Source: Trochalopteron elliotii
Lineage: Eukaryota; Chordata; Aves; Passeriformes; Leiothrichidae
Direction of reading: 5' to 3'
DNA length: 64,000 nucleotides
NCBI GenBank assembly: GCA_024734555.1
Contig: JANPWX010000097.1
Location: 2,155,048-2,219,047, forward strand
The notes under the pieces were generated by a model. The model was given only the letters and a program-made list of their open reading frames with translations, was not told where the DNA came from and did not search any database. The position numbers and the translations under genes were made by a program. Every line of letters starts with the position of its first letter. Position 1 is the first letter of the stretch. Shown here one piece after another: positions 52,269 to 64,000 of this stretch.

Positions 52269-55200
52269 AAATTGGTTGTCAGCTGACTAGGATCTTGCCA
52301 AATTTATCATGACAGCTTCACAGCAGCAAAACTTCAGTCAAAGGTGATCCACAGCATACTAAAGTCTACTGAAAATGATTTCCAGAGTAGGATTCATCCA
52401 AACATATGTCTGAACTCTGTTCAACAACCAAACTCTGTCTGAATTAGCTATCTAAACTTCTGTACAACTGAAAACAAAAAAAAAAAAAATGGGTGCTTTT
52501 AGGCTTTTCTTTCTTTTAGACAACAATATGTCTCTAGTAGTCTAAACCAGGACTTAGTAAGCTTGCCTCTTTCTGCTGACTGTAAAGCAAGTCTATGCTA
52601 ATTATTTCAGATTTCTATTAATTCTTCCTTTCCTCATTTCTAAATGATTCCTTTAGCATTAGATGGAGCATATGTGCTTCGCAAAAGACATACACTGCAT
52701 TACACTGGATATTTCCAGGCCAGATCTTGATCAACCCACCTTTTTCACTATGCTTTTTCTACAGTCTCCAGTAGACAATGCATGATGTTGTCATAGTTTC
52801 ATTTTTCTGGCCTGATGTATACTTGTACAAACGACTGCAATATCCTTCTGCAGGGACATTCTTACCCTGTGTGGGTACTGCCACGATCTGCCACACCAAG
52901 TCAGGGAAATCAGGGCTCTTGGCTGTGAAACTGGAAGCAAACCCGCAACCCTGTGCCAGATATTATGCCAAACTTTCACACTGGGAGAAATTTTAACAGT
53001 TATGGGAAAACCCAGTTTCTTCAGTCTCTTCATTCAAAATAAATTTTACTTGTAGTATTTGAGCCATTAGGTCACCTGGCATCAGTTAGGAAACTGCCAA
53101 GACAGCTGGAAACTGAGCCCAGCTGCAGTGCAGACTGTGAGGCATGGCCTTCACCTGCCCTGCAGCTCTTCCCTGTCCAACTGTGTAAAGGAACATTTAC
53201 ATCAAGTGGTTCTGGTTCTGATCTTCAGCCACCTTACTCACAAAAACCTTATTTAAAACAAAGGTACATGATGGTGATGATGAAGGAAGGCAGTGGAAAG
53301 GAGCTCTTTCTGTTTGATCCATTTCGGTGCAGAAGCTTCTGGAGTTTTTAAGTATTGAGTATACCAGTTTTAGAGCAAATTTACCTCTTTTGCCTCCATT
53401 CTACAAGTCGGGTTTTTTTAACATATACACAAGCAAGAAAAAGGTCAAATGGAGATTGCCAGGTTCCTGCTAAGTAGTTTTCATTGACCTGCAGCTATTT
53501 CAATATTTTTCTGTTCTGGCTGAAAACTGTTAAAACAAATTCACATGATATCGTAACAGATAAAGGCTTTGTTGTTTTGTTGTTTTTTTGGTTTTTTTTT
53601 AATAAAAGATAATCCAAATGGCTTTACTGAAAATCAGTTTGCTGCATACTGTGAAGGGACAAGGTGGAGAGAGAAGACAAACTTTTATCTACTGTCTTAG
53701 TGAAATGACAGGTTTGCTCACAAGTAATTACAGAACTGTACCTACAAAAAGACCAGAGCACAGATAAAGATCTTTGTAATGCAACATCATGACCTCTCTC
53801 ACAAATTTATCCCCAGTGAGCTGGAGAAGTTAAAGGTTACTATACAGTAAACTGTGAGATTGTTCCTATGCTCAGAGCAGCCCCAGAGCTGTGTGGGGAA
53901 GAAGTGAATTCTTCCCCACATTCAGAGAAAAGTGAATGGGCACAGATTAAATGAGTTCTTCCTATTCAACTTTTAACATTCATTTCAGATACATCTTCCA
54001 TTGGCAATCTAAACAAAGAAAAATGAATGGCAAAATAAAGTGCCCCACTTTACACAGGTGTACTCAATTTTTTTTAATATCCAGCTAATAATATAAAAAT
54101 GCTTTTTTGGTGCTCCATATGGTGGATGCTATCCCACCGACACTCAAAATCACCAGCTGGCTCCCCTGGCCTGCAACGTCAGTGAAATCCTTAATGAAGC
54201 TGGGAGACAGAATTTTGAAGATGAATCTGATTACATTATAACCACCAATAATTTTTTTACTGCATAAAAATTTGAAAATCACTTGAATTCAGTAATTGTA
54301 TATGAAACACAGGACACCAAGTAACAGCTATTTCTGTTCCTTTACAGATAAGACATTTATTGTGCTTCTCAGGGAGTCCTAGACAATTGTGCCCACAGTA
54401 CATTACAGCCTTTATAGTGAGTCTTATTTTATAACCCTAGCCAGCCAACCATATCTGTATCACATGTAACTATAGTGATGTTTTATAAACAACAGCAAGA
54501 AAATAACTGAGCGGTAAGTGAAGTAATTCAATCAACCAGTAATGACAGGAAGCTAAAATGAATATTATGGACAAAGGAAAAATAGAGAACACAGCCAGAA
54601 GATGACAAGTGAAAGCCAAAGAGGAAAGCTGAAACCACACAAAAGTGTTACTTTAAGGAAGTGTTTAATCAAATACACAAGTCCAGCGCTCATTCGTTTT
54701 CCCCATTTTATCATAAAAGAAGAGCAATTCCACAGTATTTCCAAGACACCATGGGAGGTAAAGTTTCTGCAATTTAAGACAATACCATAAGGAAGAAACC
54801 TCTTTAATGTAAAACACAGTGAAAAGCTGATTATGAATTTGCCACAAATTTTGCTTTGTATTCTTAAATTTATTTGCATTTAAAATCATTCTTTTTTCTT
54901 GCTGACTACACAGCAGGGTCCTGCTATGCCAAAGCAGAGTTCCAGCTTGCTTTGTTAAAAGCTCAGTTGTCCAAAAAACATTATTTTTGGACTGTGCTTT
55001 TTTTGATTTGTTTTCAATGTTCCAAATGTTTCTTTACCCACAAAGGCTGAGTAAATTGTCATCTGCTGTCTTTGAATTTTATCCAGAACTTAAAACTGAA
55101 ACTTTTTTGTACAGGTCAATACCAAAATCTTTTGTCTTCACAGAACTCCTTATGCTTGTGAAGATACACATGGATGTCATGAGGGGAGTTTAGATTAAAC

Positions 55201-58200
55201 TACGTTAGTGAAACCATCTAAAAAATCAAGTAACATAAGAATTATAGTTCTGCATAGCTGCAAAATCTAAACTTTCAGTTCTATGAAGTAGCAAGTGAAG
55301 CTAGGTGACATAAAACACTTCTGTGTAAATAGCCTTCATTTGGAGCTTAAGAGTAAAGAGAAAAAAATTCACATCAGCTTCTCATCTCTGTACCAACTTC
55401 TATGCCAACAAAATGTAACTGTATGTTCTAAGGACACTGAAGGTTGATTAGGTGCAGTTAGAACTAAGATTCCTGAAACTGCAGAGAACAGAAGAATCTA
55501 ACAGTCTTTAATACACATGCTGCAAGTTGACCCAGGGTGATGTATACCAAGTGGAAACAAGTATTATAGAAAATGCAGAACATTATTCCCTTTATTAACA
55601 AGGAAAAAATATATGATGCATATCCACATGAATATGCTAGGTTTTATCTGGAGCAAAATCAGAAGAAATTTTTTTCCCTTTTTTTTTCCACAGAAGTTTA
55701 TCTGAAGACCTAAGGAGTCCATTGCACTCTAAGCAGCCCCTATCAACCAAGTTAGCTACTGAATCTCTCTCCCTCAAAAGTCACCTATGAAAAGCACCAT
55801 GAAAGGATAATCCCTTGCAGTATTTTCTTCACCAACAAACAAGGAAACCAAGTCACTGCCCACCCTACCTGAAAACCACCTACCTGCCTTCCAGTCCCCC
55901 TGTCACAAATATTTGGGTGCTAAGCTGAGTCTGGGAGAGTGCCAAGAGGACTGCAGGGCTGGGCTGGCAGGAAACAGTGTGGGATGCAGCTGCAGATACC
56001 TGGATTCACACCAGCATTATGAAGGGCATGATGGGGACATGAGCAGAGCTGCTGCCCCATAGCCCATCCTCTGTTCCTCAAACCCGGAGAGGTATTCTCT
56101 CAGAAAGGTCTCCAGCTGCTCTGCTCTTGGGAAGTTATAAGGAGTCTTTTAAGTCCAAACTTGAAAGTGAGCCACAGGCAAGCGAGGTGGCAGCTCACAC
56201 AAGGTGTAACGAAAGGAGCCAGGTTGCTTTGTAGCTGTGGCCAGCTCTGGGAGAGACATGAGGCAAAACACCCAGGGCACATTCCAGTAATGAGCTGTAG
56301 AAGGGAGGACGGAAGGGTTTGGCTTGTGGCAAGTCACACTAGGCAAAGCTGACAATCTCCCCACCTGTCACAGCCACACTACTGCTCAACACTGCAGGGT
56401 AAAAGACACAAATTCTGAGCACAGGCAAGAAACAAGTTTGCTACCCCTGTGAACACTGCAGACAGGTACGTGAGAGGCTCTCAGGCTTGGTCTTGCAACT
56501 CCCTCCGAGGCCACTCTGGCACTTGGGTGTAACACTGCTGGCCTCAACAAAAGCTGTTTTCCACCATCTAATGTGTGCAGGGAAACACAAGCCCTAAACC
56601 AAGCCTGCTGTAATGTCTACCTGCAGTATTTTGCCAGTTGTGCAAGAATGGAGACATGTACCAAACCTCAATTATACTATGGACACAATCAGGGGCAATA
56701 AACCTAACCACGGCATGAAAAATTCAGGTTAGATGTCTGGAAAATCCTTCCCTTGGAAGGGCAGAAAAACACCAGAACAGATGCCATTTAATGTGTTACT
56801 AACTTGTATCCTACCACCCTTCAGCTGCCTCTTTTTTGTTTTGTCTTCTGATATTACACACTTTTGTTGTGTTTTTTCAAGAACCCGCAGTGATCTCCAC
56901 GTGGCTGTAAATATGACGAATCCTATTAATGAATGGTGACCATTACAACATTTATAACAGATATTCAGAATCCACCTTACAAATATAAGCCCCAGATCTT
57001 AAAATCCCTCTCTTTATAAAAAGGCATAATTAATTACCAGCAACATAAGTAGATGTTGGAGAACTAACTGTTCTTGTAATAGTTTTGCAGGATCAGGCCC
57101 TGAAAACAGAGGATACAGATGGTGAACACAAGATGCACACTGAGTGAAAACAATTCTCCTTTTCCCCAGTGGCAGAATGCCAGTTAGTTAGAGTCTGCTA
57201 ATGATGGTACAAGAGGAAGAACTGTCATACATCTGTGCCAAATTTACTCATATAAAAAGAGAATTTGGCATTAATATCTGTTGCAGCTAATCAACAACAT
57301 GAGATAAGTGGGGCAACAAATTATGCCCCTTTTAATCAGCTAGCACTGTCATCTCCTTTATAAACAGGGAGTTTCTAAATTTGTTTTTGGTAAGTTTAAA
57401 GCAGTAAAAGAAGATGGAAACATCCTGTTAACAAAATACTGGCTTGACCATCAAAGGACTTCCTACAGACCTTTAGAGCATCATCAAAACACATAAATAG
57501 CATCACTCCATGAAGAAAAGTCAGGGATGAAGAGCAGATTCATCACTTGGTTTTTAAAAGCTATTTGAGAAATATTAAATTATTAGATCCTAATTGTGGA
57601 TTTCTAACAGTGTGACTTCGCTGTACTAATGAAGAAATAAAGGTTTGAGGAATTAGGCCTTTATTTTACTTGTTGCTTGACTAAACAACCAGATAATGTT
57701 GTGTTATTTCACCTCTTGTTGTAAAAGCGGGCAGAATGAAAACCCAGAATTTTATCAGCTCATCTTCCTTCAGAATGCAAATCTTCTCTGAAATTACTAA
57801 ATGCCAACTCTTTTGGTACTCAGAAGGTGGTACCTTGCTTGGAACATGTGTCCCTGACATGAAAATCTGCAAAGAGGAATTCCCACAGCTCCTAATATAT
57901 CAACCCCCTCTGAAGAGCTCCAGAACCATATCTATTTATATTTTAGCACTCCTCAGTGTGAAAAACCTCAGTTATAGAATATAATGTTTTGCAAAGAACA
58001 ACCACATAAAAAGGATCAAAAAACCACCTGGATTAAAAACGGCATAGGTATTTAAAGAAACTTTTCTTTAAGTAATACAGGTCTGAACACATGATTACTT
58101 ACACAACAATAAAAAGCCAAGCCTATATGTTTATACAGAAAATGACTAAGAAAATCAAGGTTTTCATCCAGATTTGAAAGCTCCTTGCAAAGAATGACAG

Positions 58201-58379
58201 TAAACATGGCAAACTATATAAAAATCTTTCAATAATATAGAGCTGTATAAAATCCAGTAATTCAAAACTAATTCAGCTGAAAGCCAAATGAGAAGCTGCA
58301 TGGTTCACCTGGTTTATGAAAGACTCACAACCTTCAGTAATCCAGCGTAAAATGATTTGCCAAAAAGAACTATTTGACT

Positions 58380-58800
58380 ATAGAGGATGAATATAAAACC
58401 TTTGTTTATAAATGCATAAGGTAACTGCCTGCGGAACAGCCCAGCAGTGCATTAGTCCTGCAATGTCCCCTCAGCTTTCTTTCTATGTGAAAGAGAAATT
58501 AAATTCCCTTGAGAGTCTCCGTTGCCATCAAAAAAACATTTCAACAATCCACATGCAGGATTTACTCCACTGACCACTAATGCCAAAGGCCCCAAAACCA
58601 CTTACACTGAAAGAAGATGAGTTTTGCAATTTGGAGCAGCGTTTATGAAGCAATGAAAAATTGATGGTTTCCTTTTGACTGCCATAGAAATGGCTGCTTT
58701 GTACATTTCTTTCCTCAGGGAATCCATTGCTATAATTTTCCATTGGAAAGTTTCTGTATTACTGCATTGCTAAAGTAACTGCAATGATGACCTAATCTGG
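58380..58800. promoter_or_regulatory. Candidate conserved non-coding element (intron 1)
   Basis: A repeat-free, mixed-composition stretch rich in SOX-like (aacaatccaca, ccattgctat), homeodomain-like and E-box-like words, including ccattgctataattttccat followed by tgg, which is a near-palindrome. It resembles the sequence texture of conserved enhancers. This rests on pattern only. Confidence 0.28.
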
Positions 58801-59074
58801 GTCATCAAAAACCTAGGATTAATCACATGCCTAAATACAAACAAACAAAAAACTGTTACATAAATTTATTTGCTTTATTATCTGCAATTATTTGTATCAA
58901 ATCCTATGCAGTGTTCTACAAAATGTTAAAACACGGGCTGTGAGTTCTGCGTTTTTCACCTACAACAAATAAAGTAATTTACATTTATTTTTTTTTACGT
59001 TATTATCAACAGCATATGCACTGCAAACATCATCCACTGCAGGATGCCAAAGAAACAACAGAAACACTAATCCA

Positions 59075-59215
59075 GCCTCAGAAAACCCTGCAAGTTGGGT
59101 AAGTATTAACCTCAGATGCTGTGATGTTAAGCTGCTTGCCTATGGTCACACAGTGAATTTGACAGGACCAGGAACAGAGGCCAAATTTTGTGATTCCCCA
59201 GCCCTATCATAAGGC
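59075..59215 (-). mobile_element. Ancient MIR-like SINE (reverse orientation)
   Basis: gatgttaagctgcttgccta, tggtcacacagtgaatttga and caggaccaggaacagaggcc follow the order of the reverse-strand MIR core (GAGGTTAAGTAACTTGCCC, AAGGTCACACAGCTAGTAAG, TGGCAGAGCCGGGA). Divergence is high, as expected for an amniote-age SINE. It is in the same orientation as the gene. Confidence 0.7.
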
Positions 59216-61899
59216 AACACTGATGTAATTGCTTAATTTTAATTTAATGTTCTGTACAATTCATGTTTCTAAATCTCCAGAGCTTGTACCAGCAGGTATT
59301 AATGCTTTACTTCAGGTTCAAAAGTACAGCGTACACTAAAAGCTCATATGGAAATGAGCTGGCCCATCTTGAAACAGTGAGCTGTTTAGAGCATGCTGAT
59401 GCTTACAGAACTGTATGGGAATGCTGGGTTCCATTACCCATGATCAGAGCTGGCAATGCAGTGCCCAGGCCAGCTCTGCACAGGATGCCCTGGGACATTT
59501 CCATACAGCTCCTCTCTGTGTAACTTTGACCCAACCCTTGCCGGCACAGCCTGAAATGCCACCAAGAGAGGGCATTCCCATCGGATTCAACATACCCTCA
59601 CTAGGTGGGAGGGTCTCCAGTGTGTTTTCGGATATTCTGGCTCCAAAACATCAAACAGTGGCTCATTAGAACTGTTAGAGGGCTCAACTGCCTCAATTCT
59701 CCAGTCCCACTTCTGCTGATGCAAGTATGTGCCCAACATGTCTCTCTGGAAGACTCCAAATTGTTTCTTTCCAGTGGTCACAAGAGCACCCAGGTGTGGA
59801 AAACTAAGACAAGCTGCAGGTACCCACCCTTTGGAAACTCATCTTTTACACAGCTCACAGAAGAAGCACAAAGAAGCACGCATGCCTCAGACCATCACAC
59901 AAGTGGACAATCCCTTCTTCTGTCCAGAAACTACCTCTAGTACTCACTCAAAACCAAAGTCTGCTGTTCCAGAAAGTTTCACACATGAAAAATATAATTT
60001 CAAAATTTCTTTTTACCTTCCCTGTCTACATTGTGCCTTCATTTCTCTTTCTAACAGACTGCAACTTCCCCATATTTTTATTCAAATTTTTCCCCTGACT
60101 TGCATGGTTTGTTGCTCTTAGTGCTCCTAGCTGTTTTGGGGGTTAAGCAACATCTGCTCAGATAATCAGAAGAGAAGAGATTAACAAGTCAGAGAACAGT
60201 CAATACCTGCAAACATTCTGAAAATAGCCATCTCCACAATTCCAACAGACAGAGCCATCGATTACAGTAATCCTACAGGAAGGCAGTATTTGCATAGAAA
60301 AGGTATTTTAATCTTTTACCATAGAACACATAGTGAAATAGGTTTCTCTAGTTCCAAAAATGTCAACTCCAGTATTTCAGTAAATAAACAGTGAAATTAG
60401 TGCCTGCAATGCCACTAAATGTAAATTATGTCATACTACTAGGGATTAACCAGTTCTAGAATAAGAGACTATGTCGTATGAGTGAAAGAAAACCAAAAGG
60501 CATCTAGACAGTAACAGCTTATGCTCTTAATGGCAATCACCTCTCCATGAACGTCTGGGACTACCTGCATGTACAGCAGCATGCATGTGTTTAATGCTGG
60601 AGCCAGAGGTGTCCAGTTATCCCGGTTACATGGACAGCACTAAAACAAAGACATTCTTTCTTGAGGAACTCCAGCTCAACTTTAATGTCAGATGGCTCTT
60701 TAACAGCTACTAGACTTCATCGTGTTTCATTTTTAACTTGAAGCATCTACTTATAGGAAAGAATATCGTATTCAACTAAGAATCTGATGGAAATTTTATT
60801 TTACTACCTTGGATTTCATTACAAAAGTTACTTGAGATATACATATATATAAAACTAGATTTTTTTTATCAAGGATGTTTTGAGAACAGTTTTTGAGCTG
60901 CAATTTTATAAAAAAATCTTTTAAAGATGCTGTAAAAACTTGTTTTCCTTCCTGTTTTAAAATTCTATTTTCATCTTAGTTTGAAGGTAAGTTCAAAAAA
61001 CTAGGATGTTGTTTTTCAAGAACATGCTAAGACAAAAATTGAAGAATTATGTACAAAAAGCATGATATAGTTTTGAGGAAGTTTTGAAAAATTAAAGTAA
61101 CCTTGAAAACTGTTAAAAACACTTTGACTTAGTGACTTTAAAAACTTTAACTTGCTGACTAGAGAATCAGTTAAATAAAAAATGTCTGAATGGAAAATGA
61201 TGTTGGTCAGGTAGTTGCAATTTAAATTTGGTATTGTAGCAGTAAAGACAAGGAAACATGGTAAGGCTGAGATGGAAGCCACACATACACAAACCTACCA
61301 GGCCTGTTGTTACCTCAAATTACGTAATTTCACAGCACCCCTCTGTACATGGGAAACAGCACAGTACAGACCAATTCACTCCCAAATTAGAAAAATAAGA
61401 CTGGACCAAGGCACATTCCCTGGCAGAGACCAGGCTGGTCATGCTGCTGAAGACACCTGGGGTCTGATGGAGTCATTTGAATTGCACCAGTTTCTGAACA
61501 CTTGTCCTGGGAAAGTGTGTGTTCACCTGGCAACCCTGCATGCTGAGGACAGGGAGACAGGCACCAGGCATGGACTTTAAAAGAGACAATCTGAAAGCCC
61601 TGTGTAAAGTTCAAATTCCTGGAAAATTTTGTGACAGCATCTTGGACATGACAATGCACCTGTTTAAAATGAACAAAATGCACTGATCACAACTGACACT
61701 TTTTTTACAAGAGTCACCGCACTCAGAAACTGATTTACAGGGGTTTTCCCACAGAACTGATGTGGGTCTATTGCCCCTGTGGAAAGTACGGGAGCTCTTT
61801 TTCCTGCTCAGGCCTGAACATGACAGTGTGGAGAAGATTCAGAGCCTCCTCATTATTCTCAGCTGAACAAAGTGGCCAGAGCTCTGGAATGACGGCCAG

Positions 61900-62480
61900 G
61901 ACTGGTGGGTCTGTGCTTGGCTGCCCTCTCTCCAGCCCAGCAGACCCCTTTGTGTTTTGCCTTTCTGAGCTGTTTGCCCTCTGCCGGGTGGGAGCAAGTC
62001 CTGCTACCAGAGCAGAGAGGCAGAGTCCCGATCAAGGAAAGTTAAATGAGCTGTAAAGGGCAAATACATACAAAGGGTGCCATCTGGCAACAATGTAAGG
62101 GAAAAAAACATTAAGTGGGTTACATAAACCAGTGCCCTAAAACCTACATATAAAAGCAGCTAAGGACACTGCCTCGCCCAGCCTGAAGTGCCACTGGCCG
62201 AGCACTGCAAAAAGAACAAAATTAAAGTTATGCAATGCTTCACGTTAGGCCCAAAGTAAATAAAGTCAGGACATGCACTTTGACAGCAACGTGAACCAAA
62301 CCAGCTTGTGTTGCTGGATACAACATCTGAGCTCCTTCCATGGCAAACTAGGATGAGTGGGAGATGAGCAGGGGCTGCCTTGGCTGCAGGAGCCCCAGGC
62401 TCTGCGGGACACGCACAGCCCTCCCATCCCCATCCCCTCCAGCCAGGCCTCAAGAGGCAGGTGCTCCATGGTCCAGCTCA
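61900..62480. other. GC-richer intronic stretch, unassigned
   Basis: GC content rises in two blocks (about 61900-62040 and 62340-62470) with few CpGs. Open frames on the minus strand here lack the basic N-terminus expected of RSK3 first exons and show no known domain. Confidence 0.35.
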
Positions 62481-63360
62481 CAGCAGAGGCTCACCACAAT
62501 AAGAAAAGTCCAGCACTGTCAGAGAATTAAGGTCTGAACTGAAGTTAGAGGAAAGAATCTGGCACAACCCTGGTTTCTATGCAGTACAGCCCCTGAATAA
62601 TCAAACTTAATTTTTCCTAAGAGTTATATGGTATGCAGAAAATAATAAGCAGAGAGTGAATCACAACACAAAAATACTGTTGTCTAAATTTTACAGGTAT
62701 AGTTGCACAACATTCACAATGCTTTAATGCTTTGGCTTTATCTGTTCCAGTCAACCAGTACCAAACTGATCTATATTTGCTCATAGCAGAATTAAATATT
62801 TTGGTAACTTCTCGGTAAAGTAACATTTAAATAACACACAAATGCCAATTTCGTATTAGAGCTTTCTCTACAGGGAATTGAATTTAAGACCAAAATTTTT
62901 AAAAAAGCTAATTAAAAACTTCTACTGAATTTTAAAAGCTCTGTGCAGCTACTTCAGATGACTGCTCATAAATTCAATAAAACCCTAAAGATTACTCATG
63001 TCTAGCAGTGTTATCATCAAGGACAAAGTAACTTTCTTTTTCATTTTGCATTGAAAATGGACTTTTATTATGCTGATAATTACACCTACACACTGAGTAC
63101 CCATCAATGTTAGAAGCTGAAAGCTATGAGCAAGTTTTATTTCTCCTTTTTAGAAAATGATAATCTTTTCATATCACTCCCTCAGAATTTAGAACTGGGG
63201 GCTATGTTTTTCCTAACAATATCTATTAGTTCACTATCAAGTGCCTTACCATCTTGGAAAGTCTCTTTTTATTTAATAAATATGCATTTAATAAATACAT
63301 ACATACTCATATATTGAGTAAGAATTCCTAATTAAAACTGAAATAGAATCTGACAGAAAA

Positions 63361-63386
63361 GATCCACAGTGTCACATCTGTGGATC
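63361..63386. repeat. Perfect inverted repeat, 9-bp arms, 8-bp loop
   Basis: GATCCACAG at 63361-63369 is mirrored by CTGTGGATC at 63378-63386, with loop TGTCACAT. It is too short for a microRNA precursor. Confidence 0.85.
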
Positions 63387-64000
63387 ATTCATACGGGTCA
63401 CTATCATTTTTAACATGAAATAAAAGTTCACCATTGAAAATTTCTACTGCACATTACAGAAATATTTAAAAGAAATTTAAAGATCTACGAGACCCCATAT
63501 CGTTTAAGAATAAGTATTTTAATATTTGAACCTGCAGCTTTCATCAAGGATCAAATTAAGAGAACGGGAACTCTTTGCCTTTTAGACCTGTATGATGCTT
63601 CTTAACCATTTAACTGTCCTTGGACTCATTTTTTCACCCACAAATGTTGGCATAAAACATTCCACAGCAGGCAGTTACCCTTCCCAGAGGAAATTCCTCA
63701 AATATCCCAAAATTTGTTCGTAATATTTACTATTGACATGTAAGGAATTACATGCTGTCATAAATTCTGTGTGACTTTCAAAAGTTGTCAAACATCACTT
63801 GCAAAACAGAACAGCCCTCAAGCTCTTCTGCAACTGTGTCAGCCCTCAGCAGCATCACACACAGGTTGAGAAATATTCAAGCAAGCCAATGATGAGAAAA
63901 TGTTAGGATGCAGAGGGTGAAAACATTTGTTTCCCTATTCTTGACCATCTACCCTTTCCTAAGAAAACTACCAAAACATGCCAGATATCCTTTTTTACTG

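Larger units (their letters stand above)
43309..64000 (-). other. RPS6KA2: RPS6KA2 intron 1 (partial, over 20 kb)
   Basis: The stretch upstream of exon 2 runs to the window edge without a first exon, CpG island or promoter that I can recognise. It contains an old CR1 (45548-45650), A-rich low-complexity DNA (46143-46265), a triple E-box cluster (47301-47339), two CNE-like stretches (50640-50990 and 58380-58800), poly-A runs, a G-rich tract (52244-52268), a MIR-like SINE (59075-59215), a GC-richer patch (61900-62480) and a short perfect hairpin (63361-63386). An unrecognised alternative first exon cannot be excluded. Confidence 0.82.

Noticed and set aside
61387..62481. Minus-strand frames considered as an RPS6KA2 first exon
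   Set aside because: They lack the expected basic Arg/Ser-rich N-terminus, an in-phase donor into exon 2 and a CpG island.

Overview
This is vertebrate nuclear DNA from a bird, most likely a songbird. It is AT-rich, has no operon-like coding density, and contains short exons with GT-AG introns of 0.7 to 21 kb. It carries avian CR1 LINE tails and a solo LTR with the TGTCCTGG...CCAGGACA termini common in passerine endogenous retroviruses. Almost all of the open frames found by six-frame translation are random intronic frames.

The window contains one recognisable gene, on the minus strand: a central-to-5' portion of RPS6KA2 (RSK3, p90 ribosomal S6 kinase alpha-2). Seven coding exons were reconstructed by hand. 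In transcript order they are 43308-43192, 39198-39117, 17973-17893, 17104-17025, 14024-13918, 6201-6164 and 5460-5318. Their lengths (117, 82, 81, 80, 107, 38 and 143 nt) and phases join without a break into 216 codons. These cover the pre-kinase segment and most of the N-terminal AGC-type kinase domain, up to the WWSFGVLM segment. The gly-rich loop, the ATP-binding Lys, YRDLKPEN, DFG, the PDK1-site activation loop and APE are all present. The initiating exon(s) lie beyond position 64000. The rest of the N-kinase lobe, the linker and the C-terminal kinase lie beyond position 1.

Layout by position: 1-5317 is the start of intron 8. 5318-6201 holds exons 8 and 7. 6202-13917 is intron 6, with a CR1 copy and simple repeats. 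13918-17973 holds exons 6, 5 and 4, with a GC-rich intronic patch. 17974-39116 is the 21-kb intron 3, with an ancient MIR-like SINE next to exon 4, a 596-bp solo LTR, a diverged 115-bp direct repeat pair and two CR1 copies. 39117-43308 holds exons 3 and 2. 43309-64000 is part of the large intron 1, with an old CR1, A-rich low-complexity DNA, a triple E-box cluster, two CNE-like stretches and a second MIR-like SINE.

I found no second gene, RNA gene, CRISPR array or novel biological system. The points worth a second look are small: a MIR-like SINE beside a kinase exon, the LTR with a clean target-site duplication, the unexplained duplicated intronic segment, and a few candidate regulatory stretches.
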